From Alphaproteobacteria bacterium (GTDB lineage Bacteria; Pseudomonadota; Alphaproteobacteria; UBA8366): a stretch of 40,263 nucleotides of DNA. How positions within the stretch are numbered: the stretch's first letter is position 1; the number at the start of each line of letters is the position of its first letter. The DNA is taken from NCBI GenBank assembly GCA_028281325.1, contig JANQKC010000041.1:1-40263 (forward strand), read 5' to 3'. Both the position numbers and the translations under genes were made by a program. Under the pieces are notes generated by a model. That model was not told where the DNA came from and ran no database searches. It saw only the letters and a list, made by a program, of their open reading frames with translations. Below, piece after piece: positions 19,061 to 30,821 of the stretch.

Positions 19061-19075
19061 TTAAGCTCGAATTAA
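19061..19075. promoter_or_regulatory. CtrA-like motif TTAA-N7-TTAA upstream of lipA
   Basis: Exact match to the CtrA consensus spacing in the short gap between lpdA and lipA. The right-hand TTAA overlaps the lpdA stop codon. It may be chance, since the stop codon supplies half of it. Confidence 0.25.
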
Positions 19076-20484
19076 AAGTGGATCGCGCGGTCATAGGCGT
19101 CAAGCACCGACTCGTGCATCATTTCCGACAGGGTCGGATGCGGGAAGACCGCATGCATCAACTCGGCCTCGGTGGTCTCCAGCGTCTTGGCGACGCCATA
19201 GCCCTGGATCAACTCGGTCACCTCGGCGCCGATCATATGCGCGCCCAGCAATTCCCCGGTGTCCGCGTCGAACACGGTTTTCACGAAGCCCTCGGGATCG
19301 CCCAGCGCGATGGCCTTGCCGTTGCCGATGAACGGGAACCGCCCGACCCGCACCTTATGCCCCTTCTCCTTCGCCGCAGCCTCTGTCATGCCGACCGACG
19401 CGACCTGCGGGTGGCAATAGGTGCAGCCGGGGATATTCAAGGTATTCAGCGGGTGCACGCCCTTCACGCCGGCGATCTTCTCGACGCATATCACCCCTTC
19501 ATGCGACGCCTTGTGGGCCAGCCAGGGCGGGCCAACCAGATCGCCGATCGCGTAGACGCCCGGCTCGCCGGTCTGCAGCCATTCGTCGACCACCACATGC
19601 GCGCGGTCGACCTTCACCTTGGTGCCGTCGATGCCGATATTCTCCACATTGCCGACGATCCCGACGGCCATGATGACCCGGTCCACCGTGATTTCCGTGG
19701 ATTTTCCGCCCGCCTCGACGGTCGCGGTCACCGAATCCTTAGCTTTTTTCAGGGCTTTAACCGCCGCGCCGGTCATGATCTTCATGCCCTGCTTCTCGAA
19801 GGCCTTATGCGCGAAGGCGGACACCTCCTCGTCCTCCACCGGCAACACCCGGTCAAGCACCTCGACCACGGTCACTTCGGCACCGAGCGTGCGGAAGAAG
19901 CTGGCGAATTCGATGCCGATCGCCCCCGACCCCACGACCAGCAGGGATTTCGGCATGACGTCCGGCACCATGGCTTCCTTGTAGGTCCAGATCAGCTTGC
20001 CGTCCGGTTCCAGCCCCGGCAGCGTCCGCGCCCGCGCGCCGGTGGCGAGGATGACATGTTTCGCGGTGAGATCGGCGACGGCCTTGCCGTCCTTCTCGAC
20101 CGCCACCTTCCGCGTCCCAGCCGACCCGCCAGCCAGCTTGCCATACCCGTCGAACACGGCGACCTTGTTCTTCTTCAGCAGATGGGCGACGCCGCCGCTC
20201 AACTGCTTGGCGACCTTGCGGGACCGGTCGACGATCTTGCCCACGTCGAAGGAGACGCCCTTCACCGACAGACCGAAAGATTCGGCATTCTCGATGTTGT
20301 GCAGGATCTCGGCCGAGCGCAGCAGCGCCTTGGTCGGGATACAGCCCCAGTTCAGGCAGATGCCACCGAGATGCTCGCCTTCGACCACGGCGGCCTTCAT
20401 GCCGAGTTGCGCCGCCCGGATCGCGGCAACATAACCGCCCGGCCCGCCGCCCACGACGATCAAATCGAAAGATGTGTCGGCCAT
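19072..20484 (-). CDS. lpdA: Dihydrolipoyl dehydrogenase (E3)
   Basis: FAD flavoprotein that reoxidises dihydrolipoyl groups of the PDH complex with NAD+. It has 470 residues. FAD-binding VGGGPGGYVAA starts at about 11, and the redox disulfide is C43/C48 in GGICLNWGCIPTKALL. The NAD-binding motif is VVGSGAIGIEFASFF. The C-terminal catalytic pair lies in FPHPTLSEMMHE. AGGAAAGGA precedes the ATG. It is 37 bases after the cupin gene, within the pdh operon. The tryptophan in CLNWGC replaces the more usual valine, as in other alphaproteobacterial PDH-linked copies. Confidence 0.97.
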   Translation of the reverse strand: MADTSFDLIVVGGGPGGYVAAIRAAQLGMKAAVVEGEHLGGICLNWGCIPTKALLRSAEILHNIENAESFGLSVKGVSFDVGKIVDRSRKVAKQLSGGVAHLLKKNKVAVFDGYGKLAGGSAGTRKVAVEKDGKAVADLTAKHVILATGARARTLPGLEPDGKLIWTYKEAMVPDVMPKSLLVVGSGAIGIEFASFFRTLGAEVTVVEVLDRVLPVEDEEVSAFAHKAFEKQGMKIMTGAAVKALKKAKDSVTATVEAGGKSTEITVDRVIMAVGIVGNVENIGIDGTKVKVDRAHVVVDEWLQTGEPGVYAIGDLVGPPWLAHKASHEGVICVEKIAGVKGVHPLNTLNIPGCTYCHPQVASVGMTEAAAKEKGHKVRVGRFPFIGNGKAIALGDPEGFVKTVFDADTGELLGAHMIGAEVTELIQGYGVAKTLETTEAELMHAVFPHPTLSEMMHESVLDAYDRAIHF

Positions 20485-20521
20485 AGTGATCCTTTCCTGT
20501 CCCGCCGCCTTGCCGGGATCG

Positions 20522-20884
20522 TCAAAGTCGTTCCGGCGCGGCGACGGTCAAGTCGCTCTCCGTGTCACCGGTGTTCACGGTGCCTTTTTTCTCGAAAATC
20601 ATCGCCTTGCATTCCGACGCCGCCACGGGCCGGTGCTCCACGCCTTTCGGAACCACCAGCAACTCGCCGGTTCCGAGGGTCACGTCGCCATCGCGGAATT
20701 GCACCGTCATTTCGCCGTCGAGCACCACGAAGACCTCGTCGACATCCGCATGGGCATGCCAAACGAACTCTCCCTCGATCCGCACGATCTTGATCTCGTA
20801 GTCGTCGACCTCACCGATCACCTTCGGCGTCCACGGCTGGGAAAACAGCGCGAATTTTTCGTCGAGATTGACCTTTTCCGGCAT
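20522..20884 (-). CDS. Small cupin-domain protein within the pdh operon
   Basis: 120 residues, a single cupin barrel. Metal-binding motif 1 is HAHADVDEVFVVLDGEM (about 43-59): two histidines and the glutamate E50. Motif 2 is PKGVEHRPVA (79-88), with H84. It starts 8 bases after the pdhC stop and 37 bases before lpdA, so it is very probably translated with the complex. The function is unknown: family members range from metal-dependent enzymes to small-molecule binders. A frame open far upstream is only a shadow of pdhC; MPEKVNLDEKFALF is the natural start. Confidence 0.85.
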   Translation of the reverse strand: MPEKVNLDEKFALFSQPWTPKVIGEVDDYEIKIVRIEGEFVWHAHADVDEVFVVLDGEMTVQFRDGDVTLGTGELLVVPKGVEHRPVAASECKAMIFEKKGTVNTGDTESDLTVAAPERL

Positions 20885-20892
20885 CACCGGTC

Positions 20893-22191
20893 TCAGAGCA
20901 GCATGGCGAAGGGTTCTTCGATCATCGCCTTGAAAACCTTCAGAAATTCGGCGCCGATTGCGCCGTCCACGACGCGGTGGTCGCAGGACAAGGTGCAGGT
21001 CATCACGGTCGCGACGGCCAGCGCGCCGTCTTTCACCACCGGACGTTGCTCGCCGGCGCCGACCGCCAGGATCGCGCCCTGCGGCGGGTTGATCACCGCG
21101 TCGAACTGCTTGATGCCGAACATGCCGAGGTTGGAGATGCTGAACGTGCCGCCCTGATACTCTTCCGGGGCAAGCTTCCCTTCCCGGGCGCGGCCGGCCA
21201 TGTCCTTCATCTCCGCCGAGATCGCTTCCAGGCCCTTGTTGCCCGCATCGCGGATGACCGGCGTGATCAAGCCGCCGTCGATCGCGACGGCGACCGCGAC
21301 ATCGGCCGACTGATACAACTTGATCCCATCGTCGGTATAGGAGGCGTTCGCCGCCGGCACCTTGCGCAGCGCCACGCCGCACGCCTTGATGATGAGATCG
21401 TTCACCGACAGCTTGTACGCGCCATCGGCCTTCTCGTTCAAGCGCTTACGCAGATCGAGAAGCCCATCGATCTCGCAGTCCACCGTGAGATAGAAATGCG
21501 GGATCGTCTGTTTCGCCTCGGTCAGGCGCTGCGCGATCGTCTTTCGCATCGAGCTGAGCGGTTCGAGATCGAAGGCCGGCTCGAAGGGCATCGCCTCGGC
21601 GCTGATCGGCGCGGCCGCCGGCCGTTGCGCCGCGACAGCCGCGGCGGGCGCAGTACCGGAAAGCGCCGCTTCGACGTCGCTCTTGACGATGCGGCCTTTC
21701 GGGCCGCTGCCCGTCAACCCCGCAAGATCGAGCCCGGCCTGCGCCGCCATCCGGCGCGCCAAAGGGCTTGCGAAGACACGGGCGCCGGTCGCCGATGCGG
21801 CGGGCGCCGGGGCCGGTGCAGAGGGTGCGGCCGCAATGGCCGGCACCGGCGCGGCGGGTACGGGTGTCTCGGCGACCGGGGTCGGCGCGGGCGCTACCGC
21901 AGGTGCCGGCGCCTCATCGGCGGCGGAATCCAACGCCGATTTATCCTCCCCATCTTCCAGCAGCAGGGCGATCAACGCATTGACCGCAACGCCTTCCGAT
22001 CCTTCGTCGACCAGCAGGCGGCCGACCGTTCCTTCGTCGACCGCTTCGACCTCCATGGTCGCCTTGTCGGTCTCGATTTCGGCGATGACATCGCCGGCAT
22101 TCACCGCGTCGCCTTCCTTCACATGCCACTTGGCGAGGTTGCCCTCGGTCATCGTCGGCGACAGCGCGGGCATTAGAATCTTGATCGGCAT
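20893..22191 (-). CDS. pdhC: Pyruvate dehydrogenase E2, dihydrolipoamide acetyltransferase
   Basis: Core of the PDH complex, moving acetyl groups from lipoate to CoA. It has 432 residues. One lipoyl domain (1-80) carries lysine K43 in [10 protein letters not shown]. An Ala/Pro linker (about 90-137) is followed by the peripheral subunit-binding domain (about 138-176, FASPLARRMAAQAGLDL). The catalytic domain (about 205-432) ends with the active-site motif CDHRVVDG, with H405 and D409. It begins 18 bases after pdhB. The lipoyl domain is a close paralogue of the one fused to PdhB. Confidence 0.97.
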   Translation of the reverse strand: MPIKILMPALSPTMTEGNLAKWHVKEGDAVNAGDVIAEIETDKATMEVEAVDEGTVGRLLVDEGSEGVAVNALIALLLEDGEDKSALDSAADEAPAPAVAPAPTPVAETPVPAAPVPAIAAAPSAPAPAPAASATGARVFASPLARRMAAQAGLDLAGLTGSGPKGRIVKSDVEAALSGTAPAAAVAAQRPAAAPISAEAMPFEPAFDLEPLSSMRKTIAQRLTEAKQTIPHFYLTVDCEIDGLLDLRKRLNEKADGAYKLSVNDLIIKACGVALRKVPAANASYTDDGIKLYQSADVAVAVAIDGGLITPVIRDAGNKGLEAISAEMKDMAGRAREGKLAPEEYQGGTFSISNLGMFGIKQFDAVINPPQGAILAVGAGEQRPVVKDGALAVATVMTCTLSCDHRVVDGAIGAEFLKVFKAMIEEPFAMLL

Positions 22192-22209
22192 CGCTTTATC
22201 CCCACCCCA

Positions 22210-23598
22210 TCACGCGGAATAACTAACTGATTTCGCGGCAGAAACGATGTCCGCCACCTGCGGCAGCGCGAGCGCCTCGAGATTGGCCGCATAGGGCAGC
22301 GGCACGTCCTCGGCGGTTACCCGCGCGACCGGCGCGTCGAGCCAATCGAATGCCTGCTCCATGATCTGGGCGGCGATTTCCGATCCGACGCCGGAGAAAC
22401 CCCAGCCTTCCTCGCAGGAAACGATCCGGTTGGTCTTTTTCACGGACTCGATGATCGTTTCGATGTCGAGCGGCCGAATGCTGCGCAGATCGATCACTTC
22501 GGCGTCCACCCCCTCGCCGGCGAGGATTTCCGCCGCCTCCAGCGCCTTGCCGACCATGATGGAATGCGCCACGAGCGTCACGTCACTGCCGTTGCGCAGA
22601 ATCTTGGCCGTGCCGATCGGTACGGTCCAGTCCGGATCGTCGGGCACCTCGCCGCTATGGCCGTATAGAATCTCGTTTTCCAGAAAAATCACCGGGTTCG
22701 GATCGCGAATTGCCGACTTCAACAGGCCTTTCGCGTCCGCCGGCGACCAGGGGGAGACCACTTTCAGCCCAGGACAATGGGCATACCAACTGGCATAGCA
22801 TTGCGAGTGCTGGGCCCCGACCCGCGCGGCGGCCCCGTTCGGGCCGCGGAACACGATGGGGCACCCCATCTGACCACCCGACATATACAGCGTCTTCGCC
22901 GCCGAGTTGATGATCTGATCCATCGCCTGCATGGCGAAGTTGAAGGTCATGAATTCGACGATCGGCCGCAACTTCATGAACGCGGCGCCGACGCCAAGCC
23001 CCGCGAAACCGTGTTCGGTGATCGGGGTATCGATCACCCGGCGCGCGCCGAATTCGTCGAGCAATCCTTGGCTTATCTTATACGCGCCCTGGTATTCGGC
23101 GACTTCTTCGCCCATCAGGAACACCGCGTCGTCGCGGCGCATCTCTTCGGCCATGGCGTCGCGCAGCGCGTCGCGGACCGTCTGGGTGTTCGTGGCGCCA
23201 GTCCATTCGGCCTCGACCGGCGGCGCCGACACAACGGGGGCGGCGGCGGGTACAGCGGCAACCGCAGCCTCAAGCGCCGGTGACGCTTCGGCCGGTGCGG
23301 CGGCGGGTTGCGGTGCGGGCGCCGTCGCCATCCCGTCCATTGCGCCGGAATCCTCGCCATCGGCCAACAGCACGGCGATCGGCGTGTTGACCGCGACGCC
23401 CTCCGCGCCTTCGTCGACCAACAACTTGCCGACTTTACCTTCGTCTACCGCCTCGACCTCCATCGTCGCCTTGTCCGTCTCGATTTCCGCAATGACATCG
23501 CCGGCGGCAACGTCGTCCCCTTCGGCTTTTAGCCATTTGGCCAGCTTTCCTTCGGTCATCGTCGGCGAAAGCGCTGGCATCAAAACCTGAATCGGCAT
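22210..23598 (-). CDS. pdhB: Pyruvate dehydrogenase E1 beta subunit with N-terminal lipoyl domain
   Basis: Beta subunit of the heterotetrameric E1, 462 residues. Residues 1-80 are a full lipoyl domain with K43 in [10 protein letters not shown]. An Ala/Pro linker (about 90-138) leads to the transketolase-like domain from about 143, starting with [14 protein letters not shown] and containing [17 protein letters not shown] and [20 protein letters not shown]1-beta fused to a lipoyl domain is an established feature of alphaproteobacterial PDH operons. The spacing to pdhA is 41 bases. Confidence 0.97.
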   Translation of the reverse strand: MPIQVLMPALSPTMTEGKLAKWLKAEGDDVAAGDVIAEIETDKATMEVEAVDEGKVGKLLVDEGAEGVAVNTPIAVLLADGEDSGAMDGMATAPAPQPAAAPAEASPALEAAVAAVPAAAPVVSAPPVEAEWTGATNTQTVRDALRDAMAEEMRRDDAVFLMGEEVAEYQGAYKISQGLLDEFGARRVIDTPITEHGFAGLGVGAAFMKLRPIVEFMTFNFAMQAMDQIINSAAKTLYMSGGQMGCPIVFRGPNGAAARVGAQHSQCYASWYAHCPGLKVVSPWSPADAKGLLKSAIRDPNPVIFLENEILYGHSGEVPDDPDWTVPIGTAKILRNGSDVTLVAHSIMVGKALEAAEILAGEGVDAEVIDLRSIRPLDIETIIESVKKTNRIVSCEEGWGFSGVGSEIAAQIMEQAFDWLDAPVARVTAEDVPLPYAANLEALALPQVADIVSAAKSVSYSA

Positions 23599-23639
23599 GG
23601 TGCTGTTCCTGTGGTGTCTGCGCGCGGGCGATAAAACGC

Positions 23640-24683
23640 CTACGCGTCAACCAATACGTCGGTATAAAGCTCGGAAGGATCGGGTTCCGGACTGTTCTGC
23701 GCAAATTCCGCAGCGTCCGAGATGATGTCCTTGATCTCACGGTCGACCTGCTTCAACGCGTCGTCATCCGCGACCTTTTCCTCAAGCATTTTCGCCCGCA
23801 ACCGTTCGATCGGATCGCGCTCCTGACGGATCTTGCTCACTTCCTCGCGGGTCCGGTACTTCGCCGGGTCCGACATCGAATGGCCGCGATAGCGATAGGT
23901 CAGCATCTCCAGGATGTACGGCCCTTTGCCGGCGCGGCAATGCGCCACCGCTTCATCCCCCGCCGCCCGTACGGCAACGACATCCATGCCGTCCACCTGC
24001 TTGCCGGGAATCCCGTAGGCGTGGCCGCGAATGTACAGGTCCGGGTTGGCCGAGGCGCGCTCCACGCTCGTGCCCATGCCGTATTTGTTGTTTTCGATCA
24101 CATAGATAACCGGCAGCTCCCAAAGCGCCGCCATGTTGAAGGACTCGTAGACTTGCCCCTGGTTGATCGCGCCGTCGCCGAGATAGGTCAGGCTGACGTT
24201 GTCGTTGCCGTTATACCGGTGCGCGAAGGCGATCCCGGTACCGATGGGAACCTGGGCGCCGACGATCCCGTGGCCGCCGTAGAAGTTCTTCTCGCGCGAG
24301 AACATATGCATTGAGCCGCCCTTGCCGCGCGAATACCCTCCCTCGCGGCCCGTCAACTCGGCCATCACGCCGCGCGGGTCCATGCCGCAGGCGAGCATAT
24401 GCCCGTGGTCGCGGTAACTCGTAATCACCGCATCGTCCGGCGTGATCGCCGCCTGCATCCCGACGACGACCGCTTCCTGACCGATATAAAGGTGACAGAA
24501 GCCACCGATCAGCCCCATGCCGTACAATTGGCCCGCCTTCTCTTCGAAACGGCGGATCATCAGCATGTCGCGGTAGTATTGGTGCAATTCCTCCGACGTG
24601 GCGGCCAGAACCGGTTTCTTCGACCGGCCTTTCTTGGTGCGCCCGCGGGCACTGGTCGACTTCGCTTTCGCGCTAACGGCCAT
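23640..24683 (-). CDS. pdhA: Pyruvate dehydrogenase E1 alpha subunit
   Basis: Thiamine-diphosphate-binding subunit that decarboxylates pyruvate, 347 residues. The ThDP motif begins [17 protein letters not shown] and ends at [10 protein letters not shown]. The loop [15 protein letters not shown] matches the region phosphorylated in mitochondrial homologues. A basic, Ser/Lys-rich tail of about 25 residues precedes the domain. I prefer the ATG at 24683, because GGGAG lies five bases upstream; the in-frame ATG at 24695 has no such signal. It is the first gene of the pdhABC-cupin-lpdA-lipA run, behind a 264-base AT-rich upstream region. Confidence 0.96.
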   Translation of the reverse strand: MAVSAKAKSTSARGRTKKGRSKKPVLAATSEELHQYYRDMLMIRRFEEKAGQLYGMGLIGGFCHLYIGQEAVVVGMQAAITPDDAVITSYRDHGHMLACGMDPRGVMAELTGREGGYSRGKGGSMHMFSREKNFYGGHGIVGAQVPIGTGIAFAHRYNGNDNVSLTYLGDGAINQGQVYESFNMAALWELPVIYVIENNKYGMGTSVERASANPDLYIRGHAYGIPGKQVDGMDVVAVRAAGDEAVAHCRAGKGPYILEMLTYRYRGHSMSDPAKYRTREEVSKIRQERDPIERLRAKMLEEKVADDDALKQVDREIKDIISDAAEFAQNSPEPDPSELYTDVLVDA

Positions 24684-24803
24684 CTGTGCTCCCATTAACT
24701 GCTGTTGTTATCCCGAAGGACATAGGAATACTGACATAGTTAAGATCGAAACACCAACGATACAAGATAGTAATAAATCATTGTTAAAAAAGAATAAATG
24801 CAA

Positions 24804-24826
24804 TATTAACTTGATTTTTGTTAATA
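24804..24826 (-). repeat. Dyad TATTAAC-N9-GTTAATA upstream of pdhA
   Basis: Perfect 7-base arms with a 9-base centre, in the most AT-rich part of the pdhA upstream region, about 120 bases before the start codon. The centre-to-centre distance of 16 bases is operator-like. The regulator is unknown. Confidence 0.4.
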
Positions 24827-24871
24827 CCGCTGCACCGCGATCCGAATGAAACGAACCGACAACGCAATCGT

Positions 24872-24890
24872 CGCGAAACAATATTTCGCG
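24872..24890 (-). repeat. Dyad CGCGAAA-N5-TTTCGCG upstream of pdhA
   Basis: Perfect 7-base arms with a 5-base centre, about 60 bases after the ftsB stop. It could be an ftsB transcript hairpin (no T-run seen) or a protein-binding site for pdh control. Confidence 0.4.
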
Positions 24891-24903
24891 CAAGCGTACA
24901 CCC

Positions 24904-24918
24904 GCATACCGGGTATGC
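24904..24918 (-). repeat. 15-base palindrome GCATACC-G-GGTATGC after ftsB
   Basis: Perfect palindrome with a single central base, 30 bases after the ftsB stop and upstream of the other two pdhA dyads. The tight symmetry suits a homodimeric DNA-binding protein better than an RNA hairpin. No known operator is assigned. Confidence 0.4.
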
Positions 24919-24947
24919 ATTGCATCTAAGTCGGAATTGGAAGGAAT

Positions 24948-25268
24948 CTAGCGGGTGGCGCCGCTATGGATCAGCAAATCGTCTTCGCCAACGAGATTCA
25001 GGACCGTCCGGGCCCGCTCCTCCAGCAGGTCGAGGTCGAGGCTGTCGCGCCGCAGCAATCGAACGTCCGTTTCGATGGTCTCCCGCCGCATGCGGATGTC
25101 GGCGAGTTTCAGTTCGGCTTCCCGCGCCTGTTCGGACAGTTCCGCATAGGCAAACACGCCGCGCTCGCCATGCACGGCGTGATACAGAAAGTATCCCGCC
25201 ACGACGGCCGCGCAGATCGGAACGACGATCTGCCGGGAGCGCTTCTTTGCCTCGCGAATCAACAACAT
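24948..25268 (-). CDS. ftsB: Septum formation initiator FtsB/DivIC family protein
   Basis: Bitopic division protein expected to join FtsL and FtsQ at the septum. It has 106 residues: a short basic cytoplasmic tail, one membrane segment (about 15-31, VVPICAAVVAGYFLYHA), then a periplasmic coiled coil (about 40-80, ELSEQAREAELKLADIR and following). The closing ERARTVLNLVGEDDLLI is typical of the family. No clear ribosome binding site precedes the ATG, but a stop five codons upstream rules out a longer form. Its position between eno and pdhA is conserved in alphaproteobacteria. Confidence 0.88.
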   Translation of the reverse strand: MLLIREAKKRSRQIVVPICAAVVAGYFLYHAVHGERGVFAYAELSEQAREAELKLADIRMRRETIETDVRLLRRDSLDLDLLEERARTVLNLVGEDDLLIHSGATR

Positions 25269-25467
25269 AGGGGGAACGAATCACATGCGGCGAATCGGGG
25301 TCAATGGGTAAATTTTGCCGCGGCGTAACCCCTTCAATCTCTTGATTTAATTTGGAGCACGCCTACCCCCTACGGAGTACCAAAGAGTCCGTATTTGGCA
25401 TGCGCTGCCTTAAAACCCGCGCGCAAGTGCTTGCTTTCGCCGAAAACCGTACGGCGCCGAGCGCGCC

Positions 25468-26859
<1,392 letters not shown>

Positions 26860-26903
26860 CTATATCCGGTGTGGTTGCCCTTGTCTTGGACCGGGGCGGC
26901 GCG

Positions 26904-27749
26904 TCAAAGCGCGATGGGCCGCTTCTTCGCCAAATGGTCCAGTTCAAGCAGCGTTTCCGCCACGGCCGGGAAATCGGCCAGCCGGACCATGTTGGGCCCG
27001 TCCGATGGCGCGTTGTCCGGGTCGTCGTGGGTTTCCATGAACACGGCGGCAACGCCGATCGCGACCGCGGCCCGCGCCAAAACCGGCACGAAACGGCGAT
27101 CCCCGCCCGACCGGTCGCCCTCGCCGCCCGGCTGCATCACCGAATGCGTGGCGTCGAAGACCACCGGGCAGCCGGTCTGCGCCATGATGGGAAGCGAGCG
27201 CATATCCGACACCAGCGTGTTGTAGCCGAAGCTTACGCCGCGTTCGCAAACCAGCACATCACGGTTGCCGACGCCGTCGAGCTTTTCGACCACGTTCTTC
27301 ATGTCGCCGGGCGCCAGAAACTGCCCCTTCTTGACATGCACCGGCTTGCCAGTCCGGCCGGCGGTCTCGATCAGTTCGGTCTGACGGCACAGGAAAGCCG
27401 GGATTTGCAGCACGTCCACGCACTCGGCAACCGGATCGCAATCCCGCGGATCATGCACGTCGGTGATGACCGGACAGCCGAACGTTTCCCGGATTTCCTT
27501 GAAAATCGGTCCCGCCGTCTGCAAGCCGACGCCACGCGGGCTTTTAGCCGAAGTGCGGTTGGCTTTGTCGTAGGAGGTCTTGTAAATGAGCTTGAAACCG
27601 AGTCTGTCGGAAACCTCCTTCAGCGCCCCGCTCATATCGAGAGCATGCTGCCGGCTTTCCATCGCGCAGGGGCCGGCGATGATCGCCAGCGGGAGGTCGT
27701 TCCCCACCTCGAAGTCGCCTATTCTGACGTGCCGGATGTCCGCGCTCAT
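26904..27749 (-). CDS. kdsA: 3-deoxy-8-phosphooctulonate synthase (Kdo8P synthase)
   Basis: Condenses phosphoenolpyruvate with arabinose 5-phosphate for Kdo, the inner-core sugar of LPS. It has 281 residues. Conserved pieces are IAGPCAMESRQHAL, KTSYDKANRTS, ITDVHDP, VKKGQFLAPGDM, FDATHSVMQPGG and ETHDDPDNAPSDGPN. At the position where E. coli KdsA has asparagine (GMNVLES), this protein has C28 (GPCAMES). Together with the metal-ligand histidine, glutamate and aspartate motifs, this points to the metal-dependent class by family knowledge. It begins 12 bases after pyrG. Confidence 0.97.
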   Translation of the reverse strand: MSADIRHVRIGDFEVGNDLPLAIIAGPCAMESRQHALDMSGALKEVSDRLGFKLIYKTSYDKANRTSAKSPRGVGLQTAGPIFKEIRETFGCPVITDVHDPRDCDPVAECVDVLQIPAFLCRQTELIETAGRTGKPVHVKKGQFLAPGDMKNVVEKLDGVGNRDVLVCERGVSFGYNTLVSDMRSLPIMAQTGCPVVFDATHSVMQPGGEGDRSGGDRRFVPVLARAAVAIGVAAVFMETHDDPDNAPSDGPNMVRLADFPAVAETLLELDHLAKKRPIAL

Positions 27750-27761
27750 GCCGTTTATTCC

Positions 27762-29405
<1,644 letters not shown>

Positions 29406-29429
29406 CTAAACCACCGTTCTCAGTTCAGC

Positions 29430-29479
29430 CTGCCACGCATCATCCCGACCGGCACGCCGTTGCGCGCCTCGCGTGGCAG
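29430..29479 (-). repeat. Long-armed inverted repeat between secG and pyrG
   Basis: Perfect 9-base arms CTGCCACGC (29430-29438) and GCGTGGCAG (29471-29479). The 32-base loop contains a smaller CGGC/GCCG stem. It lies in the 97-base secG-pyrG gap, where an RNA structure could set relative expression. No T-run is seen, so it is not an obvious terminator. Confidence 0.45.
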
Positions 29480-29496
29480 CACACCCCAAATGGCGA

Positions 29497-29817
29497 TTAT
29501 TGAGACAGCGGGACGCTGGGTTGCGCCGGCGCTTCCTGCGTCGTCGGCGCAGCGGTGGGTTGATCCAGGATCGACCGCCGTTCCGACTGGTTGCCAGCCA
29601 TGATCGCGAGAGTGAGGCTCGTCGCCATGAAAGCGGTCGCGAGGATGCCGGTCGCCCGGGTAAGCAGGCTCGCGGTTCCTCGGACACTCATAAGTCCGCC
29701 GCCGCTGCCACCGCCGCCGCCGATTCCTAGACCACCGCCTTCGCTACGCTGGAGCAGCACGACGCCGACCAACGCGATCGCCAAGATCAAATGTATAACT
29801 AGGACGATCGTTTCCAC
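29497..29817 (-). CDS. secG: Preprotein translocase subunit SecG
   Basis: Small inner-membrane subunit of SecYEG. It has 106 residues and two membrane segments (about 3-22 and 53-73), joined by the glycine-rich loop SEGGGLGIGGGGGSGGGLMS that is characteristic of alphaproteobacterial SecG. The Pro/Ala/Gln-rich tail is short. The start is GTG at 29817, with AGGAAG six bases upstream. It is 98 bases after tpiA and upstream of pyrG, a standard order. Confidence 0.95.
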   Translation of the reverse strand: METIVLVIHLILAIALVGVVLLQRSEGGGLGIGGGGGSGGGLMSVRGTASLLTRATGILATAFMATSLTLAIMAGNQSERRSILDQPTAAPTTQEAPAQPSVPLSQ

Positions 29818-29915
29818 GTTACTTCCTATACAGGTATCACGAGCCGAAAGACGACTATTCCCCTAGCGCTGTCTGTTCGCCGCCCGCAGTATTTAGTCAT
29901 TAAAGGGGGTCATGG

Positions 29916-30671
29916 CTAGGGACAACTTCGGGCAATTGCGAGAAAATCTTCCGCTTTGAGGCTAGCGCCCCCGATCAACCCGCCATCGACATCCTCGATC
30001 GCCAGCAATTCCGCGGCGTTCGCCGGCTTCATCGACCCGCCGTAGAGCAAGCGCATCGCCGCCGCGGCGTCATCGCCCAACCGGCCCGAAATGGCGGACC
30101 GGATATGCGCGTGAACCGCCTGAATCTCACTCGGAGTCGGCGTACGGCCGCTGCCGATCGCCCAGACGGGCTCATACGCCACGATGGTATTCGCCGCGGT
30201 CGCGTTCTCGGGAACCGATCCGGCGACCTGTGTCGCCACCACCTCCAGCGCCCGCCCCGCGTCGCGTTCCGCCTCGGTCTCGCCGACGCAGACGACCGCG
30301 ATCAGACCCGCCGCCAGCGCGGCCGCGGCCTTGGCCAGAACCGCGGCGTCGTCCTCGCCATGGTCGGCCCGGCGTTCGGAATGGCCCAGAATGACATGCG
30401 AACAGCCGGCATCGACCAGCATCGCGGCGCTGATGTCGCCGGTATGGGCGCCGTCGGGCTCGGCATGGCAGTTCTGGGCGCCAAGCTGCACACCGCTTCC
30501 GGCCAATACGCCAGCGACCGGCGCCAACAGCGTCGCCGGCGGGCAGACGACGAATTCGCAGGCGTACGCGCCCGCGCCCGCGGCGACATCCCGCGCCAAG
30601 GCCAAGCCGTCCTGCTGCAATCCGTTCATCTTCCAATTGCCGGCGATGACCGGCGTCCGTTCAGCACCCAT
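29916..30671 (-). CDS. tpiA: Triosephosphate isomerase
   Basis: Interconverts dihydroxyacetone phosphate and glyceraldehyde 3-phosphate. It has 251 residues, a single TIM barrel. Catalytic residues are K14 in AGNWKMNG, the histidine in ILGHSERR and the glutamate in VAYEPVWAIGSG; the phosphate loop is LLYGGSMKPAN. The ATG at 30671 is chosen because the conserved sequence begins there and GAGAGAG lies upstream; an extension to 30713 is not conserved. It is divergent from ppiD and heads the long minus-strand metabolic run. Confidence 0.98.
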   Translation of the reverse strand: MGAERTPVIAGNWKMNGLQQDGLALARDVAAGAGAYACEFVVCPPATLLAPVAGVLAGSGVQLGAQNCHAEPDGAHTGDISAAMLVDAGCSHVILGHSERRADHGEDDAAVLAKAAAALAAGLIAVVCVGETEAERDAGRALEVVATQVAGSVPENATAANTIVAYEPVWAIGSGRTPTPSEIQAVHAHIRSAISGRLGDDAAAAMRLLYGGSMKPANAAELLAIEDVDGGLIGGASLKAEDFLAIARSCP

Positions 30672-30821
30672 TTCGGTTCGTCTCTCTCTAGCCCGTTCAG
30701 ATCCTCGGCCCATCGCCGAGACAGCCGCTTGATACCATGGCCCGCGCGGCGGAGACCACTCCCCGCTGTGGCTACCCCAAGGACGTTGAAGACGAGAGCC
30801 CCAATCTGAACGATTTGTAGG

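Noticed and set aside
19078..20793. Plus-strand open frame of about 571 codons opposite lpdA and the cupin gene
   Set aside because: Antisense shadow of lpdA; no start signal or family resemblance.
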